From: Schoenoplectus triqueter
Taxonomy: Eukaryota; Streptophyta; Magnoliopsida; Poales; Cyperaceae
Assembly (NCBI GenBank): GCA_964058805.1
Contig: CAXKVV010001664.1
Span: 1-28,261 of the forward strand
DNA: 28,261 nt
Reading direction: 5' to 3'
Notes under the pieces: model-generated
The model's input: only the letters and a program-made list of their open reading frames with translations
Told to the model about the DNA's origin: nothing
The model's database searches: none
Made by a program: the position numbers and the translations under genes
In this document: in pieces, positions 17,331 through 27,296 of the stretch
How the letters are laid out: every line of letters begins with the position of its first letter
Numbering within the stretch: position 1 is the first letter of the stretch

Positions 17331-17754
17331 AAGGGGTTACAATGGGTCGGGTCTGGTTTGGGTCGGGTAATATTATTTTATTATTATTTTTGATCCGATC
17401 TGAACCCAATCCGATTAAATTTGGGTCAAAAAATCTTGACCCATATCCGACCCGACGGGTCACGGGTCGACCCGACCCCACCCATGTAAAATAATTAAAT
17501 ATTTATTAATTATTTTTATTTAATTTTAAGCAATACAATATTGATTAATTTATAATTAATCTTAATTAGTATATAATTAGTGTATATTTAATATTTAATT
17601 AGTATTAAATCATAAATTACTTCAAAAAAATATAATTAATCTGGTCGGGTCGGGTTGACCCGAACCCGACCCGATCCGATTCGAGTAAAAAAAATGAACC
17701 CATACCCGACCCATTTATCTTCGGGTCAGATCGGGTCAAGAATTGACACCCCTA
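17331..17754. mobile_element. GGGTCGGG-type hAT MITE, copy A (about 424 bp)
   Basis: The left end AAGGGGTTACAATGGGTCGGG pairs with the reverse-complemented right end TAGGGGTGTCAATTCTTGACC. Both subterminal regions carry CGGGTCGGGT and GACCCGACCC words. The AT-rich core (AAATAATTAAATATTTATTAA and following) is nearly the same as in copy B at 17836-18193. Flanks are AT repeats, so a duplication could not be settled. Confidence 0.75.
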
Positions 17755-17835
17755 ATATATATTGCAGTAGAGGAAAGCGTGTTTTTGAGTTCAGTGTGAA
17801 TAGAAATAATATAGAATAGCAGCGTCGGATAAGAC

Positions 17836-18193
17836 TTGTCGGGGTGTCAATGGGTCGGGTCGGGTCAAAAAATCTTGATCCATATCGGACCCGTGTAAAA
17901 TAATTAAATATTTATTAATTATTTTTATATAATTTTAAGTAATAAAATATTGATTAATTTATAATTAATCTTAATTAGTATATAATCAATGTATATTTAA
18001 GTTTTAAATAGTACTAAAACACAGGATTACTTCAAAAAATTATAATTAATCGGGTCGGCTCGGGTTGACCCGAACTCGACCCGACCTGATTCGGGTTAAA
18101 AAAATTAAATTTATACCTGATCCATTTATCCTCGGATCATGTCGGGTCGGATTGGGTTAACCCATCGGGTTGGATCAAGAATTGACACCTCTA
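17836..18193. mobile_element. GGGTCGGG-type hAT MITE, copy B (about 358 bp)
   Basis: The ends are GGGGTGTCAATGGGTCGGGT on the left (from 17841) and AGAGGTGTCAATTCTTGATCC on the right, reverse-complemented. GATAAGAC (17828-17835) and GATAAGAG (18194-18201) flank it and match at 7 of 8 bases, consistent with a hAT duplication. Its core is closely similar to copy A, only about 80 bp away. There is no ORF. Confidence 0.75.
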
Positions 18194-18201
18194 GATAAGA
18201 G

Positions 18202-19212
18202 CAAAAAGAGAATAGAGTTCTATTTTTATTCAGATGGATATTCTATAAATAGTTTTAAAAATCCTTTATGACTGATCATATCATCTTCTTAATAAATTTT
18301 TTTATTGTGTTATATATTGCTGTTATAATTCAAAATAACCTTTCCGTTCAGGATGGGATAAATTAGAACCATAAAAATAAATAGACGGCATCTTGATATA
18401 TGCACAGAAACTTTGTCAATACGCCTTGATTAATTAATTCGCGTTGAATCTTCAACAAATTATCTTATTTATGCTTTGTCAAGTATGACTAGACAGTATA
18501 GTCATTAAATTTAAATAATATTTTTTATTGGCTTTTGTCTTCGTGTACTATGCAACGCTTGCTGGAAATATTTATTTTATATTTATACATAGTATTTTTT
18601 TAATTAAGCACACCAAACATTTTAAATTTTAAATATTTAGGGTTTGAATTAACCTAATAAATTACATTTTACCCGGTTCAGTATTGATTATTACAAGTAC
18701 ATAATTTTTCAAATTATTTCCTGAAGAAGTTTTCTGATTCTTTAGAAAAACTTCCTGTTACTTTGCGCCTGAATTTTTTTTCCTTGAACCCCGACTACGG
18801 TCTTTAATTTTGTATCTCGTGATTATTTCGTCTTTCAATATTGATTTAAACAAATCAAATAATTTCAAATTAAAGTTCACAAAAACAAGGCTGGATTTTC
18901 AAATTCTGAGTGGAGTTTGAAAAGCGCATAGGACTGAAGAAAAATATTATTCTATTTTTTCCTAAGAAATGTTCAATATTTTTGAAGCTCTAAGTGCAAT
19001 ATTAGAATCCGGATATGAATTTCTGAGAAAAGTGCATTCCATTATTTTGCTTAAAAGTTTATGAATTTCTGTGAGAAAACTGCGTTCCTTTGTTTTCCTA
19101 AAAGTTTTAATATGAATTCAGATATGAATTATTTTTATTCTCAATTTTTTTCTCATACACCCATGATCTATTACTTCGTTTAATGAAATCTACGTTCTAT
19201 AAACTATAATGT
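18202..19212. other. AT-rich stretch with one short tandem duplication
   Basis: No gene is supported. The only structured feature is the 46-bp tandem duplication at 19015-19107. The rest is AT-rich DNA with scattered homopolymer runs. Confidence 0.5.
19015..19107. repeat. Tandem duplication, 46-47 bp unit
   Basis: 19015-19060 and 19061-19107 are adjacent near-copies, each with ATGAATTTCTG, GAGAAAA, TGC(A/G)TTCC and a TAAAAGTTT end. They differ by a few substitutions and small indels. Confidence 0.8.
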
Positions 19213-19552
19213 TAATAATTGAAAATGCGGCCGCATGATCATATATGCGGTCCGCTTATGTTTATACGGTGCGATGTCAGATGCATAGGAGTATGTATCC
19301 GCATATTTAACAATGCACATTATTTTTTAAAATATTTTTCGTATTAAGCCTATAAATTAATTATATCATATTTTTCATGCAAAATATTCAAAATTATATT
19401 AATATCTTATTATATTTTCTTATTTGACATTAAAATTCTTCAAAAATAAATGATCGATTCAAATATTATAAGAACTTTTAGAATACATATCCGCATATTG
19501 AACCGCATATGCACTCACATATCACATATATACTATGCAGTTGTCAACCATA
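19213..19552. mobile_element. Probable MITE with GCGG/CCGCAT subterminal words
   Basis: The left end TAATAATTGAAAATGC aligns with the reverse-complemented right end TATGGTTGACAACTGC at 10 of 16 positions. Subterminal words ATGCGG and CCGCATAT occur at both ends (19226, 19245, 19490, 19503). The interior is AT-rich and lacks an ORF. No target duplication was found. Confidence 0.5.
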
Positions 19553-19867
19553 CACATATTAAAATCTGCATTTTAAAACTTTAGCTACAAACTACAGGGA
19601 CGCTTGCAATAAGGTATATAATTAAGCGGGGTTATGAAGGGTTATTTTCAAGTATTTGCTCTTTCGTTATTTTGTAGACTTCCAATGTTAGTGGGCCGGG
19701 GCAACCAATAATTAATGTACCCTTTTTCGAAAAAAAAAATCTACTATTTTTTTTTTGAAAAAAACATCCTCGCCAAGCGCAATGCGACGCGGATAAATGT
19801 CGAACCATAGTACGCCACGTAGCAAACTCCCTCTCCGTCCACGAGTAACGTTCCTTGCGCTTGGTAG
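19553..19867. other. Intervening sequence without a supported gene
   Basis: Contains two A/T homopolymer tracts near 19730-19764 and a GC-moderate piece (19765-19867) with CGCAATGCGACGCGG. No ORF or repeat structure is recognised. Confidence 0.4.
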
Positions 19868-19875
19868 CTTCTAGC
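19868..19875. repeat. 8-bp target-site duplication CTTCTAGC, left copy
   Basis: CTTCTAGC is repeated exactly at 20631-20638, flanking a 755-bp element. Confidence 0.8.
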
Positions 19876-20630
19876 TATATTCATAATTCAAAAATCGATT
19901 CCAATCCGCATAAATGTATTCTTATATGAATATTTAAAATATATTCGTTAGTTTATTGAATCCATATATGGATTTTTAAAATATATTAGCTAGTTTGTTG
20001 GATCCGCATATGAATTCTAGAAAATAATTCATCTAATATAATGGATCCGCATTTGAATCTTATAAGATTCAAATTCGAATTCACTATGAATTCGATAAAT
20101 AAATAAAATTATATCATATGTCAATTAATAAAATAGACATGTCCAATTTAGTTTAAATTGGAAAGCAATATTTATGTTTCACTTTGTGTTAATTCATAAA
20201 GTTGAATAATACTTATTATATTAATTAGGTAGATTTTATTATGTTATTTGATGTTTATTGTATGTTTTGAAAGTTGGAACAAATAGTTATGATTATTGCT
20301 ACGTTTGAGATTGGAACAAATAATTTTAAGATTGCTATAATAATAAATATTTATTATGATTGTTGTTACGTTCGAAATAATTTTAAGATAATATGATAAT
20401 TTTTCTGTCGTCATATATTAATTATGCTATTTTTAATATTATTATAATACAAAATCCGAAATATAATCTGAATCCGATCTGAAATCTGCTATAATAGTAA
20501 ATATGGATTCACATTTGGATTCTCAAAATTTTATTGGATATGGATCCGCATACGAATCTTATAAATTTTTAATGGATTCGCATTTGGATCTTATGGAATC
20601 TGATTCAAATTTGATCCATTGACAACCCTA
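19876..20630. mobile_element. Non-autonomous hAT element (755 bp)
   Basis: The right end, reverse-complemented, is TAGGGTTGTCAATGGATC, an Ac-like hAT terminus. The left end, TATATTCATAATTCAAAA, is a decayed partner. Exact 8-bp duplications flank it. Subterminal GGATCCGCAT(A/T)TGAAT words occur in both orientations near both ends (for example near 20011, 20043, 20541 and 20578), the layout expected of transposase-binding repeats. The central 20110-20440 part is AT-rich and non-coding. Confidence 0.8.
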
Positions 20631-20638
20631 CTTCTAGC
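20631..20638. repeat. 8-bp target-site duplication CTTCTAGC, right copy
   Basis: Exact copy of 19868-19875 directly after the terminal ACAACCCTA. Confidence 0.8.
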
Positions 20639-21202
20639 GTTGCACAAAAAGCTCGCGTTTGTGGTTCAGCTCGAGCTCGTCTGGTTTGAACTAATTTAAT
20701 TTGTTCTAATTGGCTTGATAGTTAAATGATCTGAGTTTGAGTTGGGGTTGGCTCGGCTCGTGGCTTGGCTCCGGTCGAATAATAATTGTTTATATATTTT
20801 TTTCTGCTAATCTCTAATCAGATAATCCATCTCATTATCTCAACGGCTTAATGAATTTTCGTACTCGTTCGTGACTCGTCTCATATATCTGATTTGATAG
20901 TTTTTTGTTGGTTCATCTATTCAAATTAGTGCAGTAAAGATTTTATTGAAAATATAATTTGTTGATATATCAATTTTGTACTAATTCATATATCTTTTTT
21001 GTAGATATACTAAATATAAATATCAAATCGAGTTAACGTACATACATTGGTTCGTGAGCTAGCTCGAATAGTAATGAATTGAGTTTGAACTAAAATTTTC
21101 AGCTCGAAATATTTTACAAGCTGACTCAACAAAACTAAAAGTTTCATCAGCCAAGTTTAAGATAAATCCGTCTCGCTCAAAGTCAACTCGTTTGGAGCCC
21201 TA
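20639..21202. mobile_element. Probable hAT element with GCTCGAG/CTCG words
   Basis: The right end, reverse-complemented, is TAGGGCTCCAAACGAGTTGA, an Ac-like terminus. The left end is unclear, starting near GTTGCACAAAAAGCTCG right after the previous element's duplication. GAGCTCG, GGCTCGGCTCG and AGCTCGAA words cluster in both subterminal parts. No ORF and no clear duplication are seen; it may have inserted next to, or been truncated by, its neighbour. Confidence 0.5.
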
Positions 21203-21657
21203 ATCGCTTGACGCTTGGATGCAGCGCGCTGGGCCTGAAACCTTGCGCCTTCAATGAGGGGGCCGCTTCTTGACGCCGTTAGTCCTTCCGTTAAACTTTA
21301 GATCTCTCGACTCTGGAGTGTAGAGTGATGACCGAGCCAGATTAATTGTGTCGAACTGTTTCTTTTAGAGGACCTAATTGCAAGTATCAGCTCAAATTTC
21401 CTCTGTGGTTCCTTCCCTTGCACTGTCCGCCTCTGAGTTCTGAACACAGAAATGTTTCATGAAACGGGGCCCTTGCCTTTTTCTATCATGATTCATGCAC
21501 CATTTTCTTTTATTGCCAATTTGCAATCTTTTATGGGGTCACATCACAGTCCCTTTCTTGCAAAAGTGATGGTACTGGCAAACGGACAAGAATCAGATAT
21601 ATTGGGGTATCCGTATGCCCACCACCCACGAAATCTGTGGCTATTCACTCTCGGACA
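21203..21657. other. GC-moderate segment with an unassigned small ORF
   Basis: The composition resembles host DNA. A plus-strand frame at 21452-21676 encodes 74 residues starting MFHETGPLPFSIMIHAPFSF, with no domain I recognise. Its last few codons and stop lie inside the MITE at 21658, so it is at best a truncated or chance ORF. I do not call it a gene. Confidence 0.35.
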
Positions 21658-22061
21658 CATGGGTGTACGATTTTAGTCGGATAAATATCGGATTTTAATA
21701 GTTTATTGGGTTTAAATCTATTAACTAATCGATACTAAATAAAAAATAATAATTTAATATATATTTTTATCTAATAAAAAATTATTAGAATAATAACATT
21801 TTATATATTAAAAATAACAATAAAATAAAGCTCAAAGTAATAGATAATCAAATTGATGAAGAAAATTTTCATCTATAAAACTTTATATTTTGATATCTTT
21901 GCATAATTATTTCATTATACATGATATTAAATATTTTTTTCTCAATAAAATTAATCAGACAATCCAAGGGGGGCAAATTACCGAAAGTATTAACGAAAAA
22001 CACTGTTTTTCAAAATCCAGGGGGGCCGCTGCCCCCCTGGGCTAGTGTGCATCCGCCCCTG
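21658..22061. mobile_element. hAT MITE (404 bp)
   Basis: The left end is CATGGGTGTACGATTTTAG and the right end, reverse-complemented, is CAGGGGCGGATGCACACTAG. CTCGGACA (21650-21657) and GTCGGACA (22062-22069) flank it and match at 7 of 8 bases. The right subterminal region contains a GC palindrome (GGGGGGCCGCTGCCCCCC at about 22020-22037). The interior is AT-rich without an ORF. Confidence 0.7.
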
Positions 22062-22097
22062 GTCGGACATGCCTAAAAACGTAATCATAAAGGGTTG

Positions 22098-22289
22098 GGT
22101 TATGTTCGTAGCCTTTTCAATCAAAAAATTAGTTTGAAGAGTTCACGAATTGTTGATTTTACATCGATATTCGTACTTTTAACAGATTTTGAGATCTGAA
22201 ATTCACACTTTCAATGATTGTTTTAAATCTCAATACAAATCGACGGTTCGCGAACCAATTTTTTGATTCGAAAGGCTGCGAACATAACC
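22098..22289. mobile_element. MITE with long terminal inverted repeats (192 bp)
   Basis: GGTTATGTTCGTAGCC at 22098 is mirrored by GGCTGCGAACATAACC ending at 22289; 33 of the outer 38 positions match by my count. Complementarity continues inward around GTTCACGAATTGTTGATTT versus the GGTTCGCGAACCGTCGATTT side, with an indel. The unit is small and non-coding. I found no credible duplication, so the superfamily is unknown. Confidence 0.8.
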
Positions 22290-23012
22290 ATATTCCAATC
22301 TATGTTCAATTTTTTTTTAAAAAAATATTGTGTTTTTGTCCTTTCCTTTTTCCTATTTTGAATGCCCTGAAGTAGCAATTTGAAAATGTATCGTCCAGAT
22401 GTCCGCAATTCATTACTCATAGTCATGGTCGACCATACTAAAATAGACAAATTAAGGTACATAATTGATTGCAGTTACCAAAGCTTAATGACTATGAATT
22501 TTATCGCCAAGATTTATGAGCTTGACATAATTGACCTATTTTTTGTTGGAGGGGGGGGGGGGCTTCATTTGGGTTTGCAAATTTTATCATTTTTTAAAGG
22601 CAATATTTTCCGTATGGAAGATTTTATGTTCGAAATTCAGAAAAAAAATGTATAGTTTAGACTTACATATTTGCTAAAAATTTAACCTCTTGTAATTATA
22701 AACGCTTTTTTTGCTTTTGTTTATGGAAAAAAAATAAGGGACAATAATTTTTAAATTTTATTTAAAAATAGATCAAAAGGTTGTTTCCCCGATACTTCAT
22801 TTTATTGATCTCAAAAAGTTGTTGGATTGTAAGTGCTTAAATTACGTAAATAACATATTGATTTTCTCAACAAATATATCTCATTAATTATCTTCAAGGA
22901 AAAATTAATTTGAACTTTCGTTTTGCTTGATAAAAAATATTTCTATCAGTCTGCGCACTTCAAATTAAAAATCATAACAAGACCAACTGGTTGGATAATC
23001 GGATTTACCTAT
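22290..23012. other. AT-rich stretch without a supported gene
   Basis: The open frames at 22223-22462 and 22380-22655 overlap on opposite strands, show random-like composition, and one spans a 14-base G run (22549-22562). Neither is convincing. No other structure is recognised. Confidence 0.5.
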
Positions 23013-24041
23013 TAGAGAGTGCAATGGATACGGTATGAATAGGGTGAAAGTATTTTCATTATCATAGTCATTTGAAACCATACTCCTATAATTATCTATT
23101 AAATTTAGACTTATCTTTATCCTTATCCGTTGAAATTAACAGATAATAAAATAATAACGAGTGTTAACGAATAATACTAATATATTAATTTGTTTATCAT
23201 CATTTATAAAATATATTCGAACTCATTCCTTTCATACAAATACATCTCTATTTCACTAGTATGAAATTAAAATGTAACTATACAATCAATTCGAACTTGA
23301 ATCATTTCAATACAAACAAATAAAAAGTACAAGCATTTCTTCTTAGAATTTTTAACTAGAAAATAAAATATATTAAAAATAAAAATAATGTCATAAAATA
23401 AAATCTAACATTATCTCATTCTATTATTTTAAAAAATACTGTACTAATTATTATTCAAACATTATGTGAAATCCGAGAAAGAGAAGGATTATAATAGATG
23501 AAACACCTGAAAAAAATAGATGAAGCACCTGCTACGTCCTTAGGGATCTCCAACATTCATTTAGAGAAAAGAATTATTACTTATGTATGAACTCCTCTTT
23601 TTAGATGAGCTGCAATAACGCACACTGGGTGATTATCTGAAGAAGCAACAGTCAAGGGAAAGATGAGGTCAGGTTGGATAGGTTAATTTCATGGATCTTA
23701 TTTTCATCCTTTCCCCAGCATTCAAAACGTACGGCTGGGCTTTCTATTCGGCAAAATTTATCGATGATGTACACGCATAACTCACATAATCGGGGCAACT
23801 AACATAGGTAAAAATATTAGAGATAATTATATTAAAAATAATATAAATTATTTTATTTTAATAATTTATCCTATAAAAAAAATGAAAAATGATCTTTATC
23901 CATACCCTTATTCATTTATTTAATGAAAAAAATCTTATCCATACCTATATCAAATAAATTAATGAAAAATATTTATCCATATTTGTCTTATTAAATATAA
24001 TATAATCGGATAAATGAATAAAATAATATCATTGTCACCAT
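23013..24041. mobile_element. Possible old hAT element(s), boundaries uncertain
   Basis: TAGAGAGTGCAATGGATACGG at 23013 looks like an Ac-type left end, and the reverse complement of the region ending at 24041 (ATGGTGACAATGATATTATT) looks like the opposite end. TTATCCATACC words near 23895-23945 fit subterminal repeats. The centre (about 23460-23810) looks like unrelated single-copy sequence, and no duplication was found. This may be one element with cargo or two broken ones. Confidence 0.35.
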
Positions 24042-24145
24042 GTCCAGAGCTTTAGAACCGATTGGATTTTGGAACTTTGGATAAACGAGCCTCCAGCTCA
24101 AACCGTGTAAGTACCTAACTGGTAGATAACAGTTCCATATTTAAC

Positions 24146-24152
24146 TAAACTC
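24146..24152. repeat. Target-site duplication TAAACTC, left copy
   Basis: TAAACTC is repeated exactly at 24629-24635, flanking the GGGTAA...TTACCC element. The preceding C also matches if the last C of the element is counted, so the duplication is 7 or 8 bp. Confidence 0.75.
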
Positions 24153-24628
24153 GGGTAAATTTTCTGCGAGGTTACTAAATTATATCTCAAATTTATATTT
24201 CATCAAACTTTTATTTATCAATCACTAAACTTTAATGTTTGTCCAAATTTAATCGCTGTTTCTAACCAAACTGAACAAAATTTAATAATATTACATAAAC
24301 ATGTATGTTAATTAATGTTTTTAAGTGAAATTATTAAATATACACTCTTTGCATAAAAAAAATATAAATTAACTTATTAAGTTATATACTTAATTAAATA
24401 AAAATATTCTATGAATAATAAAACAACAATAATTTATCAATCTTACTTAAGAAAATTTAATTAACATACATGTTTATATAGTATTATAAAATTTTTGTTA
24501 AATTTGAATAAAAAAACTATCAGATTGAACAAATTTTGATAAATATTAAAGTTCTGACTAAAACGGAATAAATAAAAATTTGATGATAAAATTTGAGTAA
24601 TTTAGTGAGCTCCCTTACGGCCTTACCC
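24153..24628. mobile_element. Foldback MITE with ~100-bp inverted arms (476 bp)
   Basis: It starts GGGTAAATTTTCTGCGAGG and ends, reverse-complemented, GGGTAAGGCCGTAAGGGAG. Past that the arms remain alike: ACTAAATTA, CTCAAATTTATA, CATCAAACTTTTATTTAT and ACTTTAATGTTT on the left have near-identical inverted partners on the right. An inner pair, AACATGTATGTTAATTAA and TTAATTAACATACATGTTT, extends the fold. Long arms with a 7-8 bp duplication suggest a Mutator-like or hAT-type foldback MITE; I cannot decide. It is non-coding. Confidence 0.8.
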
Positions 24629-25128
24629 TAAACTCCAAGCACCAAACCTACCTGAGACTCTAGGAGTTCTAGTTCCTGGCAAGTGTGATGGGAATCTATG
24701 CTGGGATGATTAGTGGAGTGACTTTTTGGCTTTTTGCTTTAGATGGTATGTGTCTATGTGAGGAGCTAGGACTTAATTAGGAGGGCACGTTACCAAAACA
24801 AACCTATTACTTCACTAGTTCACTATAAATAAATTTATAAATTATAATCGGAGCAAGACGGTTTCCTTTAGGTTGATAAATGTCGCCGTCATTAGTGTTT
24901 GAAGAAAATTTGGTATGGTTTTGGCATTTGCCTCTGATAATTTTGTTGATTAGGCCACGTTGCGTTATGGTTAGTTTGAAGTAAATAAAATGGAAAAGGT
25001 TAGTTTTGAGAAATTATATTACGGATCAGTAGAGTTTATCGCCCTTCCAAAATAAGACTTTGCAAAAGGGAATTTAGATTTTGATTTCTATTATGATTTT
25101 TTGTGCCCAACCATCCAAGCTGTAGAGC

Positions 25129-25285
25129 ATTTTCTAAAGAAGGTCAGCGATGCAATTACAAAGTTTATATCATCTCTGTGTGGACATAGATGTATTTTAA
25201 GTTTATATTTTCTAAAGAAGGTCAGTGATATAATTTACAAAGTTCATATTATTATTATCTCTTTATAGTTCTCACTTTAAGCAAT
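25129..25285. repeat. Tandem duplication, 78-bp unit
   Basis: 25129-25206 and 25207-25285 both begin ATTTTCTAAAGAAGGTCAG, continue GATGCAATTACAAAGTT or a close variant, and end near TTTAAG. The second half of the unit has diverged more than the first. Confidence 0.75.
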
Positions 25286-26162
25286 TATTATCTGTTTTCT
25301 CGAAATAAGGAGCGAGCAACTCAGCAGAAATTTTATATTATAGTGAGAAAAAAATATAGACGTCAATTTGCACGCACTCTTAGCTAGATTTGATATCTAT
25401 GCACATACTAAAATTGGTACATCTGTACATGCATATAAATATGTGTGCTGTATGCATGTGCATATATTTTATGTAAATTGAGAGTTGATGATGCATATAC
25501 ACTCTTAGATTACGTACAAGGAACAATATAGATGGTCACTTCTATAAATTAAGTATTGTTATACTAAAGAAAGAAAACAGTGAGAAACTAAGTTCATCGT
25601 GTATATATTTTCTAGCATTAGGCATGTAACTAAAAAAATCAACTTATTAATATCCCTGAAAAGTAAAAGGCAAAATTAATGTTATTGTAATAGGACAATT
25701 CGCGTATAAAAAGTAAAATATATAAATAAACTTGAACCATCTGTACTATAAAAAGATAAATATAAAAAATAAATAAAAGGCATACGATTAACACATTTAA
25801 GTTTTCACTCATATATAAACACTAGGTTAGTGCACGAGTAAAAAGAACTATTGATTTCAAAGAGCGTCAGAAATAAAGATGAAGAGAAACATAATGGAGA
25901 AATAGAAGTAATAAGTATAAATGTATTCAAGCTAGATAGATAAAAGAAATACAGTTATATATATTGTGCGTCTACTCTGAAAAATACATGTATTCATTTT
26001 ATTGTGGGGTAATGTTTTTAAACCCTTCTGAATTTTTGCTTTGTGACAAACACCCCCGATCTTTTTATATAGACAAACAGTCTCCAAACTCTAGTTTTGT
26101 GACAAACTACCCCTCTTCTTGTTTTCATCCAATATTACAAACTTCCATTACTGCGTTACTAT

Positions 26163-26165
26163 ACT
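26163..26165. repeat. 3-bp target-site duplication ACT, left copy
   Basis: ACT directly precedes CACTACTAG and is found again at 27316-27318 directly after GGTAGTG. A 3-bp duplication is characteristic of CACTA elements. Confidence 0.7.
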
Positions 26166-26189
26166 CACTACTAGAAAAAATTGATTTAG

Positions 26190-26516
26190 AACCGCCTATT
26201 TAGAACTGGTTTTTTAAAAAACAGGTGTTAAAAGATGAGAGTGATATATATATAAATTTTATTAAAATTATTAGAACCGGTTTTGTATAACAACCGATTA
26301 CAAGTTTTTTTATTAAAACCGATTTTATAATAACCGGTTCTATTTGATTGAATTAAAACCGGTTTTAACAAAACCGGTTCTAAATTTTTTGTTTTAGAAC
26401 CGGTTTTATAAAAAGCGGTTCTAATTCAATTTTATGAATTAGAACCGTTTTTTAATAAAAACCGGTTCTAATTAATATGAATTAGAACCGCTTTTTAATA
26501 TAAAAACCGGCTCTAA
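26190..26516. repeat. AACCGGTT subterminal repeats, left
   Basis: ACCGGTT or ACCGG variants lie near 26276, 26333, 26358, 26373, 26398, 26461 and 26504, separated by AT-rich spacers. AACCGGTT is itself palindromic, so each site reads the same on both strands, while flanking TCTAA or AGA gives orientation. Confidence 0.85.
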
Positions 26517-26675
26517 AGAAATTCTTTGCATCAACCAATAGAATTTCAGTTTTTTGCTCCCACGGATCGCTATATTTTTCAATCTAACCGTTGGTTCATG
26601 CTTATCCGACTATCTAAAAACCACAAATAAAAAATATATATCCCACAGATTATCACTCTTCATCCTCCTATTTCA

Positions 26676-26685
26676 TATATAAAAG
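26676..26685 (+). promoter_or_regulatory. TATA-box core inside the CACTA element
   Basis: TATATAAAAG follows a C/T-rich stretch (CACTCTTCATCCTCCTATTTC) and precedes a purine-rich leader of about 110 bases, a layout like a plant core promoter with a 5' UTR. The first ATGs downstream give only very short ORFs (near 26719 and 26790). This may be the surviving promoter of the parental CACTA gene. Inference only. Confidence 0.4.
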
Positions 26686-27163
26686 AGATATTGAGAGACA
26701 TAGAAAGAGAAATAGCAAATGTCGTCTTGAAGAAAGAAAAAAGAAAGGGAAAGAGAAAGACAGATTTGAAGCTCGTCTTGAAGCTCAAAAATGGATTTGA
26801 TGTTTATTTGAAGTTTTTAGTTTAGTTTTTTTATTTTTTTTCTTTAGAAATTATAAAGATAGAAAATTTGTCAGATTTCTTTAATATATAAATTATATAT
26901 AATTATTTTGTTAATGAAATATACTTCATTATTTAATGATAAAATTAAATTATTTAATCAAAATTTAAAGAAATCAGAACTAGAGAATAATAAGAAAAAA
27001 ACTATTTTTTAGTAAATAGTACCATCACAAAATATTAAGAAATAAAGTTTTCAAGATAATAATGTATTATCCAGACAGTGTAGTGGAGATATTTGAGAGA
27101 AATTGACGAACTCAAATTATTTGACTTTCTTCCTGGGGCACGTTGAATGTGTACAATAGTTTA

Positions 27164-27296
27164 GAACCGGTTATTTGAAATAACCGGTTCTAAAAGTTAG
27201 AGTTTAGAACCAGTTATTTTAAAATAATCGGTTCTAAATGTTAGCACCGCATAGTTTTAGAACCGGTGCTAAATCCTTTATATAACCGGTTCTAAA
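27164..27296. repeat. AACCGGTT subterminal repeats, right
   Basis: ACCGG or TCGGTTCTAAA words lie near 27166, 27182, 27229, 27260 and 27284. They mirror the left array and define the right subterminal region of the CACTA element. Confidence 0.85.

Larger units (their letters stand above)
24629..26165. other. Intergenic stretch without a supported gene
   Basis: Holds the right-hand TAAACTC duplication at 24629-24635 and the tandem duplication at 25129-25285. The plus-strand frame 25964-26203 runs into the CACTA element and has no recognisable domain. Around 25420-25470 there is a purine-pyrimidine alternating patch with CATGCATA words. No gene is called. Confidence 0.5.

Noticed and set aside
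21452..21676. 74-codon plus-strand frame as a small gene.
   Set aside because: Its stop and last codons are supplied by the MITE at 21658, it has no recognisable domain, and there is no other evidence of a gene.
22223..22655. Overlapping opposite-strand frames.
   Set aside because: They overlap each other, one contains a translated G homopolymer, and neither resembles a known protein.
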